From positions 2,542,001 to 2,606,000 of the forward strand of contig JAEILZ010000005.1 of assembly GCA_018873225.1 (NCBI GenBank): DNA of 64,000 bases, read 5' to 3'. The DNA is from [Phialemoniopsis] sp. UDSM-2020. Its lineage: Eukaryota; Ascomycota; Sordariomycetes; Thyridiales; Thyridiaceae. Below the pieces are notes generated by a model. The model was not told where the DNA came from. It made no database searches and saw only the letters and a list, made by a program, of their open reading frames with translations. The first letter of the stretch is position 1. The number at the start of each line of letters is the position of its first letter. Shown here piece by piece: positions 35,250 to 46,405 of this stretch. The translations under genes and the position numbers were made by a program.

Positions 35250-35926
35250 TTATGAGCTCTTCTTCTCTTGATTCCTCTCCAGCCCCGCCCACTTGTCGTC
35301 GAGCGTGACGTCGTTCTTCCACTGCGTCTTCCCCTTGCGCAGATCCTGCGCTTGCTTGGCCAGCTCAACACGCTGCGGCTGGATCTCGAGCTCGTCGCGC
35401 AGCGGGTATCGGCCCGCCATGATGCGCTCCCGCATCTCGAGCTGCGACTGCTGCGCCTTGCGCAGGCGCTCGTACATCTCCTGGTCCCAGGGCTCCAGGT
35501 CCTCGGGCTTCTTGGGGAAGACAAAGGGCTTGGCCAGCTCGACCGTCATCATCTTCTTGGACAGCGGGCGGTACCACTTGCCAAACTTGACGCCGTTCTC
35601 CTCGTACGGCTGCTTCGGCTTCTGCTGGTTGATGAAGGATCGCACGGATAGCACCTCGACGTTGTAGGCGTGGTAGAGGTAGTCGCGGATGTCGAGCTTG
35701 TTGAACTTGAGGGGCACGAGGAAGGTGGCGTAGGTGGGCGGCTGGTTGGGCTTGGGCTGTACGAATGTGATGACATGGTTGGGGCTGCAAGTTGATCAGC
35801 TTCGTTAGAATGTGCCCAATCTCCCTGGCGATGGTAGTCGACTTTTACTCACAGGAAGACTTGTCTCCCACCAACTCGAAACCTCGGGCCGGTCCTGGCA
35901 ACGGCCTCTGCCACAGCTGATGCCAT
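35250..35926 (-). CDS. Mitochondrial large-subunit ribosomal protein uL23m
   Basis: Exons (minus) 35853-35926 and 35250-35784 give 202 aa. uL23m lies at the peptide exit of the mitochondrial ribosome. The spliced N-terminus MASAVAEAVARTGPRFRVGG runs into QVFLPNHVITFVQPKPNQPPTYATFLVPLKFNKLDIRDYLYHAYNVEVLSVRSF, the L23 fold. The C-terminal part, with MMTVELAKPFVFPKKPEDLEPWDQEMYERLRK, is the fungal mitochondrial extension. The intron (68 nt) has a GTGAGT donor and CAG acceptor and joins in phase 2. The first exon of 24 codons is short but matches the family's start. Convergent with the METTL4-like gene, 175 nt apart. Confidence 0.9.
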
Positions 35927-36572
35927 GGCTCTGATATACAGCCAGGGCTGATCTGAATTGGTATGCCGAGAAACGGAGAGTATGATTTGAGCGACAAATC
36001 ACTTCGATCCTGTCCACCCTGCTGTCAACAGACCGTGATTGTATTGCTATGTATGGTGATCTAGTGTTAGAAGCAGCACCATACAGCGCAGTCGCGAAAA
36101 TAGCAGTGGAAAATTAGAATGCCCAGTCTCCGTGTAATTTGTGGATCCCATCCAGCACCAGTGGACTTCAATTGGTGCTAGGACTCATCCTGTCAAGCGT
36201 CTGCCAGGTGCCCACAAAATGGCAGGTGCACTTGCATGGAGCACACAAACAATGGGTCCTGTCTGCACCCCACAATGCCATCGTCTGGTGCGCCCAGCTC
36301 TGCCCACGTCATCCGATAGAGCAGACCACAATTCGATATCAAATATCACTCAATTGCACATGGTCTGATGGGAGCGATGCTGGAGGATGTAGTTCCATTG
36401 TTCCATCCTAGAGTGGTGATGAGGTGCCACCAAAAAAAATCAATACCGTACAGCAAAGACCCCAATTCATACAAACCCTGAAATGTCCATCTCGCCCAAA
36501 TCACAAACCGTAGAGCCAGATACCTGACCAGCTCTCATGTGCCCACATCTAATTTGAACTCCGTCTATGAGT
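35927..36572. other. Intergenic, uL23m promoter and 3' end of DJ-1-like gene
   Basis: This 646-bp stretch precedes the uL23m gene and follows the stop of the DJ-1-like gene, both on the minus strand. No coding region, repeat or RNA gene is evident. Confidence 0.5.
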
Positions 36573-37591
36573 CTAAACATCGAGACCATCAACCACAACG
36601 CCCTTGACCCAGGTCCACTGCATCTCCCTGGCAACCTCCTCAGCCGACTCCTCCGAGACGAGAGCGCTGACGAGATACAAAGCTGCATCCACGCCAGCGC
36701 TTACTCCCCCCGCGGTAATGACCCGAAGCCCTCCAAGGCGCATCGCAGCGCGGCGAGCAATGGACTCGCGACGGGACGAGCTCTTCAAGGAAATGCTTCC
36801 CTTCCTGTGACAGAGTATTAGTACCTGCAAATAGCCAATCTTGAAAAGGTGGAAGCAAACAATAAGAAGCTTGCATATATACATACCTAGCATTGGAAGG
36901 GCGGCGACCATCCGACTTGCGGCGCACATATGGGTTCTCATCCTCGTCTCCGAGCTCAAAGCGCAGGTTGTTGACAACATATCTGGCTTCCTCGTCGACA
37001 TCAGTGCGCTCAGCGAGCTCGCGTGTGGCAGCCTGGCTGCAGAGGTTTTCGAAGGTGGTGAGGTAGTCAGGGTGGGTAGTGGCCGAGAGGCCAGTCAGAA
37101 GACCCTGCTGTGCGAGGAAGAGAGAGCCGGTGCAGACGGAGAGGAGAGTTCGTTCGCGACCGGGGTCGGACTTTTGGAGTTCGGCAAAGGCAGAGATGAT
37201 GTTGAGAGGCTCCTTCTTCTCCTTGAGGACAACGTCGGAGTTGCCGCCAACGACGACGATAGTATCGTAGTCTTTGAGGTTCTCATACGCCTCCTTGAAT
37301 GACAGCTGGCCGCCAATGACGATGCCCTGCTCAGACATGACCTTGGGCTCTTCGGATGCGATGGAAATCTCAAAGGCCTTGGAAGCTAGACATGGAGAAA
37401 GAAGCGGTCAGCTCAAGCCGTTCTAGTTGTTGCTCGATGTTGTCGGAGAACCTACACTTGTCCTTGATCTCGTGCAGCGCAGTGGTGAAGACCTCAGCAG
37501 GTCCAGTAAAGTCCATCAAGTTGAACTTGTCCTGGAGGACGAAGAGCACCTCGATGGGCTCATCGGCAACGGCAGAAGTCTTGTGCGCCAT
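36573..37591 (-). CDS. DJ-1/PfpI-family (class I glutamine amidotransferase-like) protein
   Basis: Exons (minus) 37456-37591, 36887-37385 and 36573-36804 give 288 aa. Such proteins use a cysteine in a nucleophile elbow; members are chaperones, proteases, glyoxalases or isonitrile hydratase-like hydrolases. The start (EPIEVLFVLQDKFNLMDFTGPAEVF) is the usual beta strand and helix. VVVGGNSDV lies in the middle. Cys130 sits in SVCTGSLFLAQQGLLTGLSATTHPDYL, the elbow plus the downstream His (THP). ITAGGVSAGVDAALYLVSALV near residue 250 is the C-terminal signature of the PfpI-like, ThiJ group. Introns are 70 and 82 nt, phases 1 and 2. An Arg/Ser-rich insert around the second intron (RRKSDGRRPSNARKGSISLKSSSRRES) is unusual and exceeds the core fold. 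Exact reaction is not inferable. Confidence 0.88.
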
Positions 37592-38578
37592 GATGTTGGA
37601 ATTGAGAGGGGGGGTGATGTGAAAGTGTGAAGGTGGCGTGAGATTGAAGGAGATCTGAGGCTTGTGTGGTGGAGAGAAGAGCGTATTTATCAAAGCTGAT
37701 CTCTAAGAACAATGGGAGGCATGAAGCTGTCTTGGGGAGGAGGAAGAATGGGAGAGAGGAGAATCGAGGAGGGCAAGGAGGGGTTGAAAGGAGTCCCGCA
37801 CTCTGGCCTTTATAAGCTTGTCTCTCGCAGTCAAGTGAGGAGAATGTGTGTGTGCCCATCCCATCCAATACCATGCAGATCACCAGCAGAGTACACACAT
37901 ACAAACAAAAACCCCACGTAAGTCATCAGCAAACCATGCACCTTTCGAGGCGTGCCAGGCCAGTTCTTAGTGGCCAGATGGTGGCCTCATTGGTCAGAGG
38001 CATTGGACCATTGAGTTTAGTAGAGGCCCCTGCCGGGACTCCATCGCGGGGTAAGAGGACAGGCGTGGATAGGCCCATGGAACCGCACTGAATGGGCAAT
38101 TTAGCACGTAACTGTGCTGCACTGGCGTGACTCGGTCGCTGGAATTGTGGGCATTGCGGGGTCCCAGCCGTGGTCACATGCCCCGCCCGCTGCGACAGCG
38201 AGCGCATTTGCTGCAGGTTAGCGCAGCCGCTTACGGCAGGGAATTGTCAACCGACCGGCCTGACCAGGGGGGAGAAGACCCGTTCGCTTAGGTAAGTAAG
38301 TTGCTTTAGCAGGGAGAAAAGCCTATGACGAGCTTCGAGCTTCTGAGCTTCAGCAGCTCGCCCCGAGTAGCGACAAACACAGAGCTTGGACCCACCGATC
38401 TTGGACCTCTGAAGAGTGCATACTTGTACATCAATCCCTTGGTGCTTGCAAGCTCAACGCCAATGCTCTCTGGCATCTTCTGATACTAGCCAGAGATGGG
38501 AATCGAGAAGAGACTGATGCGCCCCTAGTCTACTAAAGGCACTTCACTGGCCGCCTCAGCGCCGTGGGATCAGCCAAC
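37592..38578. promoter_or_regulatory. Divergent promoter, DJ-1-like gene / TSC1-like gene
   Basis: About 1.0 kb between opposite start codons. The leader side of the DJ-1-like gene (37592-37690) is CT-rich when read on its strand. No recognised activator motif or RNA gene. Confidence 0.5.
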
Positions 38579-41500
38579 ATGAGCTCCCATACGTATGTAC
38601 CTCGAAGCCGTAGCTCTCTAAGCTGCACTTTCTCTTCCCATAGTACCCAGTCTACAAATAGCTTACAGATTGATGCTGATAATCACCCTGTCTTAGGTCG
38701 ACCAAGGACCTTGCCAAGGCGATCACGGCCTTTATCTCTTCGCCGTCTCTCCCTCTTCCCGATGATCTCAGCAACACCATCGAAGGTTACCTCGAAAAGC
38801 ATGAGAACTATGATCAGGCATCAGCCGAGAAGCTCCAGGAGGAGCTGATGACCATCTACAATAAATATGTGAATGAGAATCCCTCGAAATTCGCCCCTTT
38901 CCTTGCCGTTCTCCGTCAGGTCCGTCCGGCCATTCGTGCGTCGACACACATCCTACAATGGTTTGACAAAATGGTTGAGCCTGTCCTCGGCTACCTTGGG
39001 CAAGAGAAGAGACTCGCGATGGAGGCGCTGACTAACATTGAGAGTCTTCTGATCGCCGACGGAGATGATCAAGCGGCTGAGGAGGTCACTACGACACCAA
39101 ACCCCGTCGTGGAACGTCTTTTTGAGAAATGGGTAGCGCTGGCCCGGCTTGCTCAGGACGATAGTCCCGATGCCGTTTTTAACGAGCGTTTTGCGCGTGA
39201 AGCAACGCTTCGATGTGGCAAGAAAAGGCCTAGGGTTGGTCCCTCACCTATGCTCTTGACATCTCGTTCAAGCTGGATACTGACACTTTATATGTTAGAG
39301 CTTCTTCCTCGCAATAGATCATGCTTTCAGGCAGAAGGAACTTCGTAGCCGAACACTTGCATTGCTGTGCGAGTTCGTCCAGACCCAGCCAGCTCACCTC
39401 TATGTTGTACTGAAGACGCCGTTCTTTGAGAATCTGTTACGGTGCCTTCAGACCGATACATCGACCACAGTCGTTTCCCTGGGCCTCTCCGCTCTTATCA
39501 TGTTACTGCCCAACATGCCGAGCTCACTGGTCCCTCATCTACCTGCACTGTTCAACATATATGCCAGACTGCTCTTCTGGGACAGAGAACGGTCCATTGC
39601 GGCAGATGATACACAAACGGCTCTGAAGATGGAGGAGACCGAAAGCGGCACCGGCTGGGAAACCTGTGACTTCTCGTCAGACGTAGACGGGAATAACATC
39701 CAATATCTTCTCGGCTACTTCACGATCCTTTACGGCCTATATCCACTCAACTTTATTGAATACATACGAAAGCCCCAGCGATACCTAAGACATGCCAACG
39801 CACCAGGTGCCGACGACATTGAAGTGCAACCGTCAGAGATAAGGCACAGGTCTGAGCGGTACCGCCAATGGCACCTCTTACACCCAAACTTCTACAGCAT
39901 GACGATTGACTCCGAGAAAACCGACTTCAGTCGCTGGATCAAGAGTGAACCGGCAGATGTGGTGGCTGAATGCATGGCGCTCTGCCTTCCTCTGGAGTCT
40001 GGTGCGATGAACCATCTGGGATCGATTACCTTACGACGGTCTCCCAGTCCGCTTACCAGTGAAGATGCCGAGAAAGAAGGTTCAGATCATGCCTTACTCA
40101 GTGGATCGCTGATGATGCAATCTGGTCAGGGTTTTGACGTCCAGCATGCCGGATCTGCTGCCGGTGGTTCAGCCCCCAGCAGCAGAGCACAGTCAACAAT
40201 CGCACGCCAGAGTTCCGTGTCGAGTCATCCCTCAATACTTGAAGCAGTAGAAGGCCGTACAAAGGAGTCTGGAGCCGATAGCCCAACTCTTCCCCCTCAT
40301 CTGGTTCTATCAACCTCACAAACCGATCTGCAGGATATGATCAATTCTAACAAAGCCATCAAGTCTGCGGGATTGCAGCAACATCTGCCGAATGATAGTG
40401 TACCGTCTCTGTCCTTGAGTCACCATGAGAACATGCCAGAGATGCCGTCTGTCCGACTCTCGGGCCCTGGCCAGTCTCTGAACAACCGCATCATATCGAC
40501 AGATGGTACCGACCAGGTGGTTGCTGAGCTGCGTCGCGAGATTTTGTTACTCAAGAATGATCTCAACTTTGAGCGATATCTGAAGCAACAACATATTGCT
40601 CATAATGGAACGTTACGGCGAAAACAGGTCAAAGAAGCGGCGACCGAAGCAGAAACACAGAATCTCATCATGGCAAATCGCAACCTCAAGCACCGGCTCG
40701 AAGAGTCCAAACGAGCCGAGTTGCAGACCAAAAAGGAGTCCGAAAAGGGGCGCACGCTGGCTAAGAAATGGGAGTCTGATCTGTCAAATAAGTTGAGAAA
40801 TCTTCGCGAGGAACAAAAGAAATGGAACGTCGAAGGTGCATCTCTGAGGCGGGACCTTGAGGCGGCCAGAGAAGAGTGCGAGAAGCTTCGCAAGCTGGTG
40901 GGCGAAGCAGAAGTAAAGCAGTTGAACTCTGCCCAGACAATGCAATCCATCGAGATCAATAGTGGCGAGATCGAGAGGCTCCGAGCCGAGGTCCAACGGC
41001 TTGCTGCGTCGGAAAGGGAAAACCAAGGGAGGGAGAATGCACGGGAGGCCGCGATGCGCGACGCTGCCCAGATGGAGACCGGAGTCGAGGCTCTTCGGAT
41101 GCAACTACAAGCTCGAGAGACCGAGTTGACGAGGACGCGGAACCTCTATGAAGCTCAGACCGAGGAGCTCAACGAGAAGCTTGCCAATGCGCTCGAGACG
41201 GGTAGCACCTCGGGCAATGCCAACAAGGAAGCGACGAAGATGTTTGAAAGCGCGCTAGCAGCCAGCCGAGCAAAACAATCGGATCTACAGAAGCAGTACA
41301 GCCTCTTGATGCGCAAGTACACCGTGTTGCAGTCGTCGCTGCTCGACATGACATGCAATGCCGCGCCGACCCGGTCCAGGACTGATGCAGCAGCCTCCTC
41401 AGATGCCGACGCAGAGGTCTCGGCCATTGTGGGCAGTCCACTGAGGACCGTGACCAGCAGGACACAGAGAATCATGTCGGATCCGGACTCGTTTGAGCCA

Positions 41501-41860
41501 GCGTCTATGAGTGCGCTCTCGCCTCTCGAGAGCTACGGCTCTGGTGGTTCGGCCGGCACAGCGATTCATCGTCCCGCAAGTCCTCCGGGGGGAGCAGGAC
41601 GACCGGCCGACCCATCAGGTGTATCTAGTGCCAGCCCGACAAACGAAAGATATCATGGCAGAGGTGAGTTACTAATGAACGTTGTATCCTCGGCATCGTA
41701 CCGCTTGCTGATATACAACTCATGTCTAGGCGGCGTCCAGAACACAATCCGAAAAGACAAGAAGGATAAGAGGAAGGACGAGGGCGACAGGAAGGAGAGA
41801 AAGCCCAGTGAGAGTAGGGATATCAGGGGCCTTAGGGGATTCGTCATGAGGCAAGGTTAA
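38579..41860 (+). CDS. TSC1: TSC1 / hamartin homolog
   Basis: Exons 38579-38592, 38697-39234, 39299-41663 and 41730-41860 give 1015 aa. Hamartin pairs with tuberin (TSC2) at endomembranes; the complex acts as GAP toward Rheb and restrains TORC1 and nutrient uptake. The N-terminal helical domain includes GKKRPR joined to SFFLAIDHAFRQKELRS, then LLCEFVQTQPAHLYVVL and TSTTVVSLGLSALIMLLPNMPSSLVPHLP (about residues 205-260) followed by FNIYARLLFWDRER. Residues about 590-820 form a long coiled coil rich in E, K, R, L. The C-terminus is basic (RKDKKDKRKDE). The first exon is only 14 nt. The second intron uses a rare GTTGGT donor; it is the only donor I found that keeps phase and restores the family sequence. 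The last intron (66 nt) has no stop. Confidence 0.88.
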
Positions 41861-42869
41861 AGCGTGATAAGAGCATTGAGTTGTCGCCTTGTAGAATCAT
41901 CACTGGGGGACTCGAGTGATGAATGCTGTACTTTGACCATGTAATACCCAAGAAGCATTTTGTTCAATCCTACATTTTCTACTTTTATGTCAATGTATGT
42001 ATCCGGCTCATTTCATTCGTCTTTCAAGTATGCCAAGCGAGGGTCCAAAAGTGCGAGTTGAGTAGGTAGAGTCCTCTTGGCATGTTTGACTGCCTAGGTA
42101 TGCCAGCGGTGGTTATGAGGGTGTAAGTACTCGAGATGTGTTGCAGTGGTTTCCCAGCCACTCAGATTTACCGGGCACGCTAGAGTGTAGCGTCGCCAAA
42201 ACCGGGTTCAGTGGGCGGAGCAGCCGCGCATTCAAGGTGGCAGGGGTTTGTTTGGTTCCATCGAGCTTCGTTCCGTGGGATCCTTGCTGGTACTTGTAAT
42301 GATCCCATCCAAGTGCTTGTGTGGCCTGCCCCTCCCTCTGCCGTCGTTGCCCCGAGGGTCCAACATGATTTGATTACTTCCCACTGCCTGCCTATTTGCG
42401 CCGGCGATTCCCTCGTTTTCTGTGCTTCTCACATCATCACGATTCTTCACTCGACGCCCTCTCTTCGCCCTTCCGTCGTTCGCTTTGCAACCAAGCTTTC
42501 ATGTCAGTTGAACTGTTTGCGACATCGCGCAACCATTTCAATCCAAACAAGCTACCGCGCAAAGCTTATTATCGGGACGTTCCGCATCGCGCGCGTTCCC
42601 GGGAGAGCCTAAGTGACTAGCAGCATTCCTGCGCAGCTCGATTGCGCAAAGGGCTCTGCAAAAGTCGACGAATCGAGGAGAGGAGGAGGAAAGCCGACGG
42701 GGATCTCCAATAATCATCCGGATAGGCCTGCAAAGCTCCGCGATTCGATTCGATTTGCTCCATACCTACGGCGAATCGCATCACCCCCATAATCTTACTC
42801 CATTCTAATTACGCGCTCTTCGTCCCCCTATACGTGAAGCGACAGTCCGTCAGAGCCTGACGCCGAGTA
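41861..42869. other. Intergenic, TSC1-like gene to membrane-protein gene
   Basis: About 1.0 kb. The first part should hold the TSC1-like 3' end; 42400-42869 is rich in C and T with several short open frames and reads like leader sequence of the next gene. The 133-codon ORF at 42211-42612 has no recognised domain. Confidence 0.5.
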
Positions 42870-43655
42870 ATGGCGCCCCTGATACGGCGCGGTACCGCCG
42901 TGCCCGCCACGCCACCCCGGGCAGCACTACCGAAGATCGATGCGCTGTTTCTGGCCCCGCGCACACCCCCCGCCGTCGCCGAGCGCCTCCTATCCGATCT
43001 ACCCTCGAGAACGCCGGCCGACGCGCCGAGCCGCGTCATCATAGCCCGCGATGATACGACGACGTCGACGATCCCCTCCGGATATGGATCGTTGTACTCG
43101 GGCCCCGACGCAGGCACCGTCGTCGGCATCACGCTCGGGGCCGTGGCGGGCTTCCTGCTGCTCGTGTGGCTGATCCAGACGGTGTGCGGGCTCGGCGGGG
43201 TCAGGGTGGGCGTGGAGGAGTCGAGCGTGGGCACGGCCAGCGTCGTGACGCGCAAGTCGCGGCACAACCACCACCACCACCACCGGGACCGCGTGCGGCG
43301 CGAGACGGTCGAGGTGCGGACGACGTCGCGCGGGCCGCCGGCGGCGATCATCGTCGACGAGCCCGGGGGCGAGCGCGTGGAGCGCGTGGTCATGGAGGAG
43401 CGGCGCCGGAGGTCCGTCAGCAGGCAGCCGTCGGCGCCGCCGCCGCGGGTGGTGGCGAGCGACGATGACGAGGTCGTCGTCATCGAGGAGCATTCGCCGC
43501 CGAGGCGGCACCGGAGCAAGCGCCACAGTAGTGGTGGGAGCAGGCGCGAGAGCGGGTACCGGGACATCGACCCGGACCGGTTTGCGGGTGGGGACGCGCC
43601 GATGCGGGACCCTCGAAGGGGGAGCAGGCGGTATAGTCGGGACGACCGGGGCTAG
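42870..43655 (+). CDS. Single-pass membrane protein with Arg/His-rich cytosolic tail
   Basis: A single-exon ORF of 261 aa with very GC-rich codons. Residues 1-79 are Pro/Ala-rich and without a standard signal peptide; a single membrane helix AGTVVGITLGAVAGFLLLVWLIQTVCGL covers about residues 81-108. A run of five His after RHN (residues 134-138) follows. The rest is highly charged and disordered, with repeated Arg clusters (RRRRSVSRQ, PPRRHRSKRH) and DDDEVVVIEEH. The layout (Ser/Thr-rich outside, one TM, long basic tail) resembles small fungal wall-sensor-like or WSC-less membrane proteins, but there is no diagnostic domain. Two other frames are also open because of the GC bias. The hydrophobic helix in this frame and the start context support this strand. 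Confidence 0.68.
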   Translation: MAPLIRRGTAVPATPPRAALPKIDALFLAPRTPPAVAERLLSDLPSRTPADAPSRVIIARDDTTTSTIPSGYGSLYSGPDAGTVVGITLGAVAGFLLLVWLIQTVCGLGGVRVGVEESSVGTASVVTRKSRHNHHHHHRDRVRRETVEVRTTSRGPPAAIIVDEPGGERVERVVMEERRRRSVSRQPSAPPPRVVASDDDEVVVIEEHSPPRRHRSKRHSSGGSRRESGYRDIDPDRFAGGDAPMRDPRRGSRRYSRDDRG

Positions 43656-44674
43656 GATGGTACGCATTTAAGAGCTAGGTGAGGGCAGGCCTCTTCTGCA
43701 GGGACCTACGGGGACACTCTCCTGCGCATTGCCTCGAGTAGACCTGCTGAGGGTTGGGCGCATTGTAGGACATGATATTGGGCTGGCATTTTGGATCTTT
43801 TTTGGAGTAGAAAGCGTTAAGGGAGGGAAGGATGGGATTTGGTTATGCCAGCGTTGCTCTTGCTCCGGGCTTCTTCTTGTCTGGCTAGATGAGCTTGTTA
43901 GCATGTCATTGGAATTTGGCTGCTGGGTTTTCAGGGTATATATTGGAGGCATTCCTTGGTTTAGCATTGTTTGCGGCAATGGCGCTGGATGAGCACCGAT
44001 TAATAGTGTACAAGAATCATATCAACAGAATTGCTGGCGAGTGACTGATCCTAGTGCCTGCCATCTCGAAGAAAGCAGTAACGGCCTTCATGCCCATCAT
44101 CGTCATCCTGGGCATCTGTTGAGACAGCTTTGTGTACATGTGACGACTTGCCCAATCACAGTTCTCCTGGACAGCTTGAAAGGGCAAGTGGGCCCCTGCT
44201 TCAGACGACTCCAATACCCGCTACGGGCAGGCACATCCAAAACAGCAATTGCCTCTTATACCTAGTTACTAATCCTAGGTACTTACTCGAGGTAGGTAGG
44301 ATGGGCGTGCTGACAGACAATCATGGCTTGTTTGGAAGGTGGGCTTTGCTATGAAAGGCTCGGTGGGTGTGAGACGGGAAGGTTGACTTGGAAAGTTGAA
44401 AAGTCGAGGAAGGTAGAGAGAGCTACATATGTAGGTTATGGGGACACTCTCATTCTCCCCCCTCCACCTTGGAAACAATCTTCTGTGCCCAGTCTTTTCC
44501 AGTTTTCCCTCTATGATCAAACATTCGCATCACAGATCAAGACCGGAAGATCGAGCTTGTTGATCTCTTCACGCCAAACACTCGTGCGGATTCCATTGGC
44601 CGTCCACGACATCATTCTCGATGGGATAGCGTCCCTACAGGGGCTTCTCCGGCTCCGAGAAGACGTCTTGTGAA
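43656..44674. other. Intergenic before the 326-aa protein gene
   Basis: About 1.0 kb between two plus-strand genes. Short TACCTAG/CTAGGTA elements occur at about 44268-44283. No coding region is supported; the longest ORFs (43668-43979 minus, 44285-44673) lack recognisable features. Confidence 0.45.
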
Positions 44675-45847
44675 ATGGTGCCCACCAGGATGCCCCCCAA
44701 GACCCCTGTCAAGAAGACTGCCACGCAGATGAATGGACATAATGGCATCAATGGCCACGGTTATTTCGACCCAGGTATGTCTTCTATCTGTCTGCTGCAC
44801 GATTGTACAATCTTGTGCTGCCCAATACTGATGATGAGTGACCCTTGAAACTTTTAGTGAGGGAGATACGCGACATACTCAAACTTCTAGAAGTTTGCGA
44901 GCTGAAGCGACTTCCCAATACTCTCGACCGGATCTATCTTCCAGATGCATCGCTAGTCCACCCCTTCTTTCGCATCGAGCCGAATAAGGAGGGTCGGTTC
45001 TCGCGGTGGTTTTTCGGTTCCATCAAGTCTGCCGAGGCGATCAATCACTTGACCTACTTACAGCGTTGGCTGCTTGGCCCTGACCCCGATCTTACAACAT
45101 CCGAAGGTAAGTCCACGGAACAGACTATCCAGCGAGAGGCTCACTAATGATCGACAACCTCAGCATTCGACAGCCTCACGTCGACTCTCTACATCCACTA
45201 CACCCGCTCGAGTTCCTTTCCATACTCGCTTCTGATCTCCAGAACCGTTACGTGGGTTTCCAAGTTCGAACTGGTGCCCGTCAAGATCGATTCCCAAGAT
45301 CCGCTTCTCAAGCCGGATCCCATTAAGCAAGCTCGTGAGTACTCTTGATGTCTTGTCAGTTCAAGCACTGACACTACCTGCCCTAGCTACCTTGAGTGCT
45401 TTGCGCGACCAGGTGCCACGACTAGAGGTTATCACGAGTGTCGAAACCAACACATGGCAGCCCAAAAAATGCATTGTCAACAGCGGATCCCCGACTCCGA
45501 AGTGGGAGGTTACCGCCATCAACACAACTTCCCCAAGATGGACCAATGGCCCTGATGGTGTCTCTGTCTCCATCAAAGGCATTGAATTGGGGCATAAACC
45601 CTCAGAGCCAGCTGAAACTGCTGAGGGTCACGCCGAGGAAGCGGACGATGACTCACCTTGGTTCTACATGATCAAGCGCCGCGGAGATTTCTTCGAAACC
45701 CCGCTACCACCAGTTGGTGGTCTGGTATCCTGCATCGAATGGCTCACTCGGGGTGCTTGCAGCATCTTTGGCATTCTTCTCGGCGCCATCATAATGCGAC
45801 AGGTCGCAAGCTCCAAGAACAAAAACACCTCATCTGAGGATGACTAG
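44675..45847 (+). CDS. Uncharacterised fungal protein with C-terminal hydrophobic segment
   Basis: Four exons, 44675-44774, 44858-45106, 45164-45334 and 45387-45847, give 326 aa; all introns are in phase 1, with GTATGT, GTAAGT and GTGAGT donors. I do not recognise a named family. Residues 1-33 are Lys/Asn/Gly-rich (PKTPVKK, NGHNGINGHG). An ordered part follows with REIRDILKLLEVCELKRLPNTLD, FFRIEPNKEGRFSRWFFGSIKS, LTYLQRWLLGPD and YSLLISRTVTWVSKFELVPV. An acidic linker near residue 235 precedes PWFYMIKRRGDFFE. A moderately hydrophobic stretch CIEWLTRGACSIFGILLGAIIM (about 288-310) may be a membrane anchor. The ATG at 44690 is an alternative start five codons later. The continuity of three spliced joints argues that the gene is real. 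Confidence 0.72.
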
Positions 45848-46405
45848 GGGCTTTTGTCTGCTCAGAACATACATCGCTTGTATTCGCTTACTTTGATGTA
45901 TTGCGTTTGTTTGATTCTTTCCCAGTGCACTATTTGCAGTGTACAAAGGGACCGACATGTGTTAGACAACCTGCAGTAGTATGTTACCAGCCGTCACTTG
46001 GGAGTCATTGCGTCTAGTCAAATGACGAACATTTTATAATGAGACGGAAATTCTCTAGCTTCTAATGCGATCCATTTATATTAAACTGTGAGCAATCCGA
46101 GTGATATTTGCATGTAAGAAAGATCGTTTGGATCTCCTGGAAATTCCTATACTTCATTTCACCGACCTTTTTGCCCAATGACATGAACGTCAAATCCTGA
46201 TATTCTATTCCCTGTCAGTAGTAGAGAACAAAATAGTGCCTACAATGCGCAATATCGAATATACTCTATCCAGGTTCTGCCATACTGCAAGGGGTATCAG
46301 ACTTTTGAGGCAGTTCATCTAGTACAACCCGGTAGAGAACTGTTGTGATATTTCAAGAAAACAAACTTCCTGTTCCGCAGAAAAAACGGGCGCGTATCGC
46401 CGTTT
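45848..46405. other. Convergent 3' region
   Basis: This 558-bp AT-richer gap separates the stop codons of the 326-aa protein and the transcription factor. It should hold both polyadenylation regions. No other feature seen. Confidence 0.5.
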
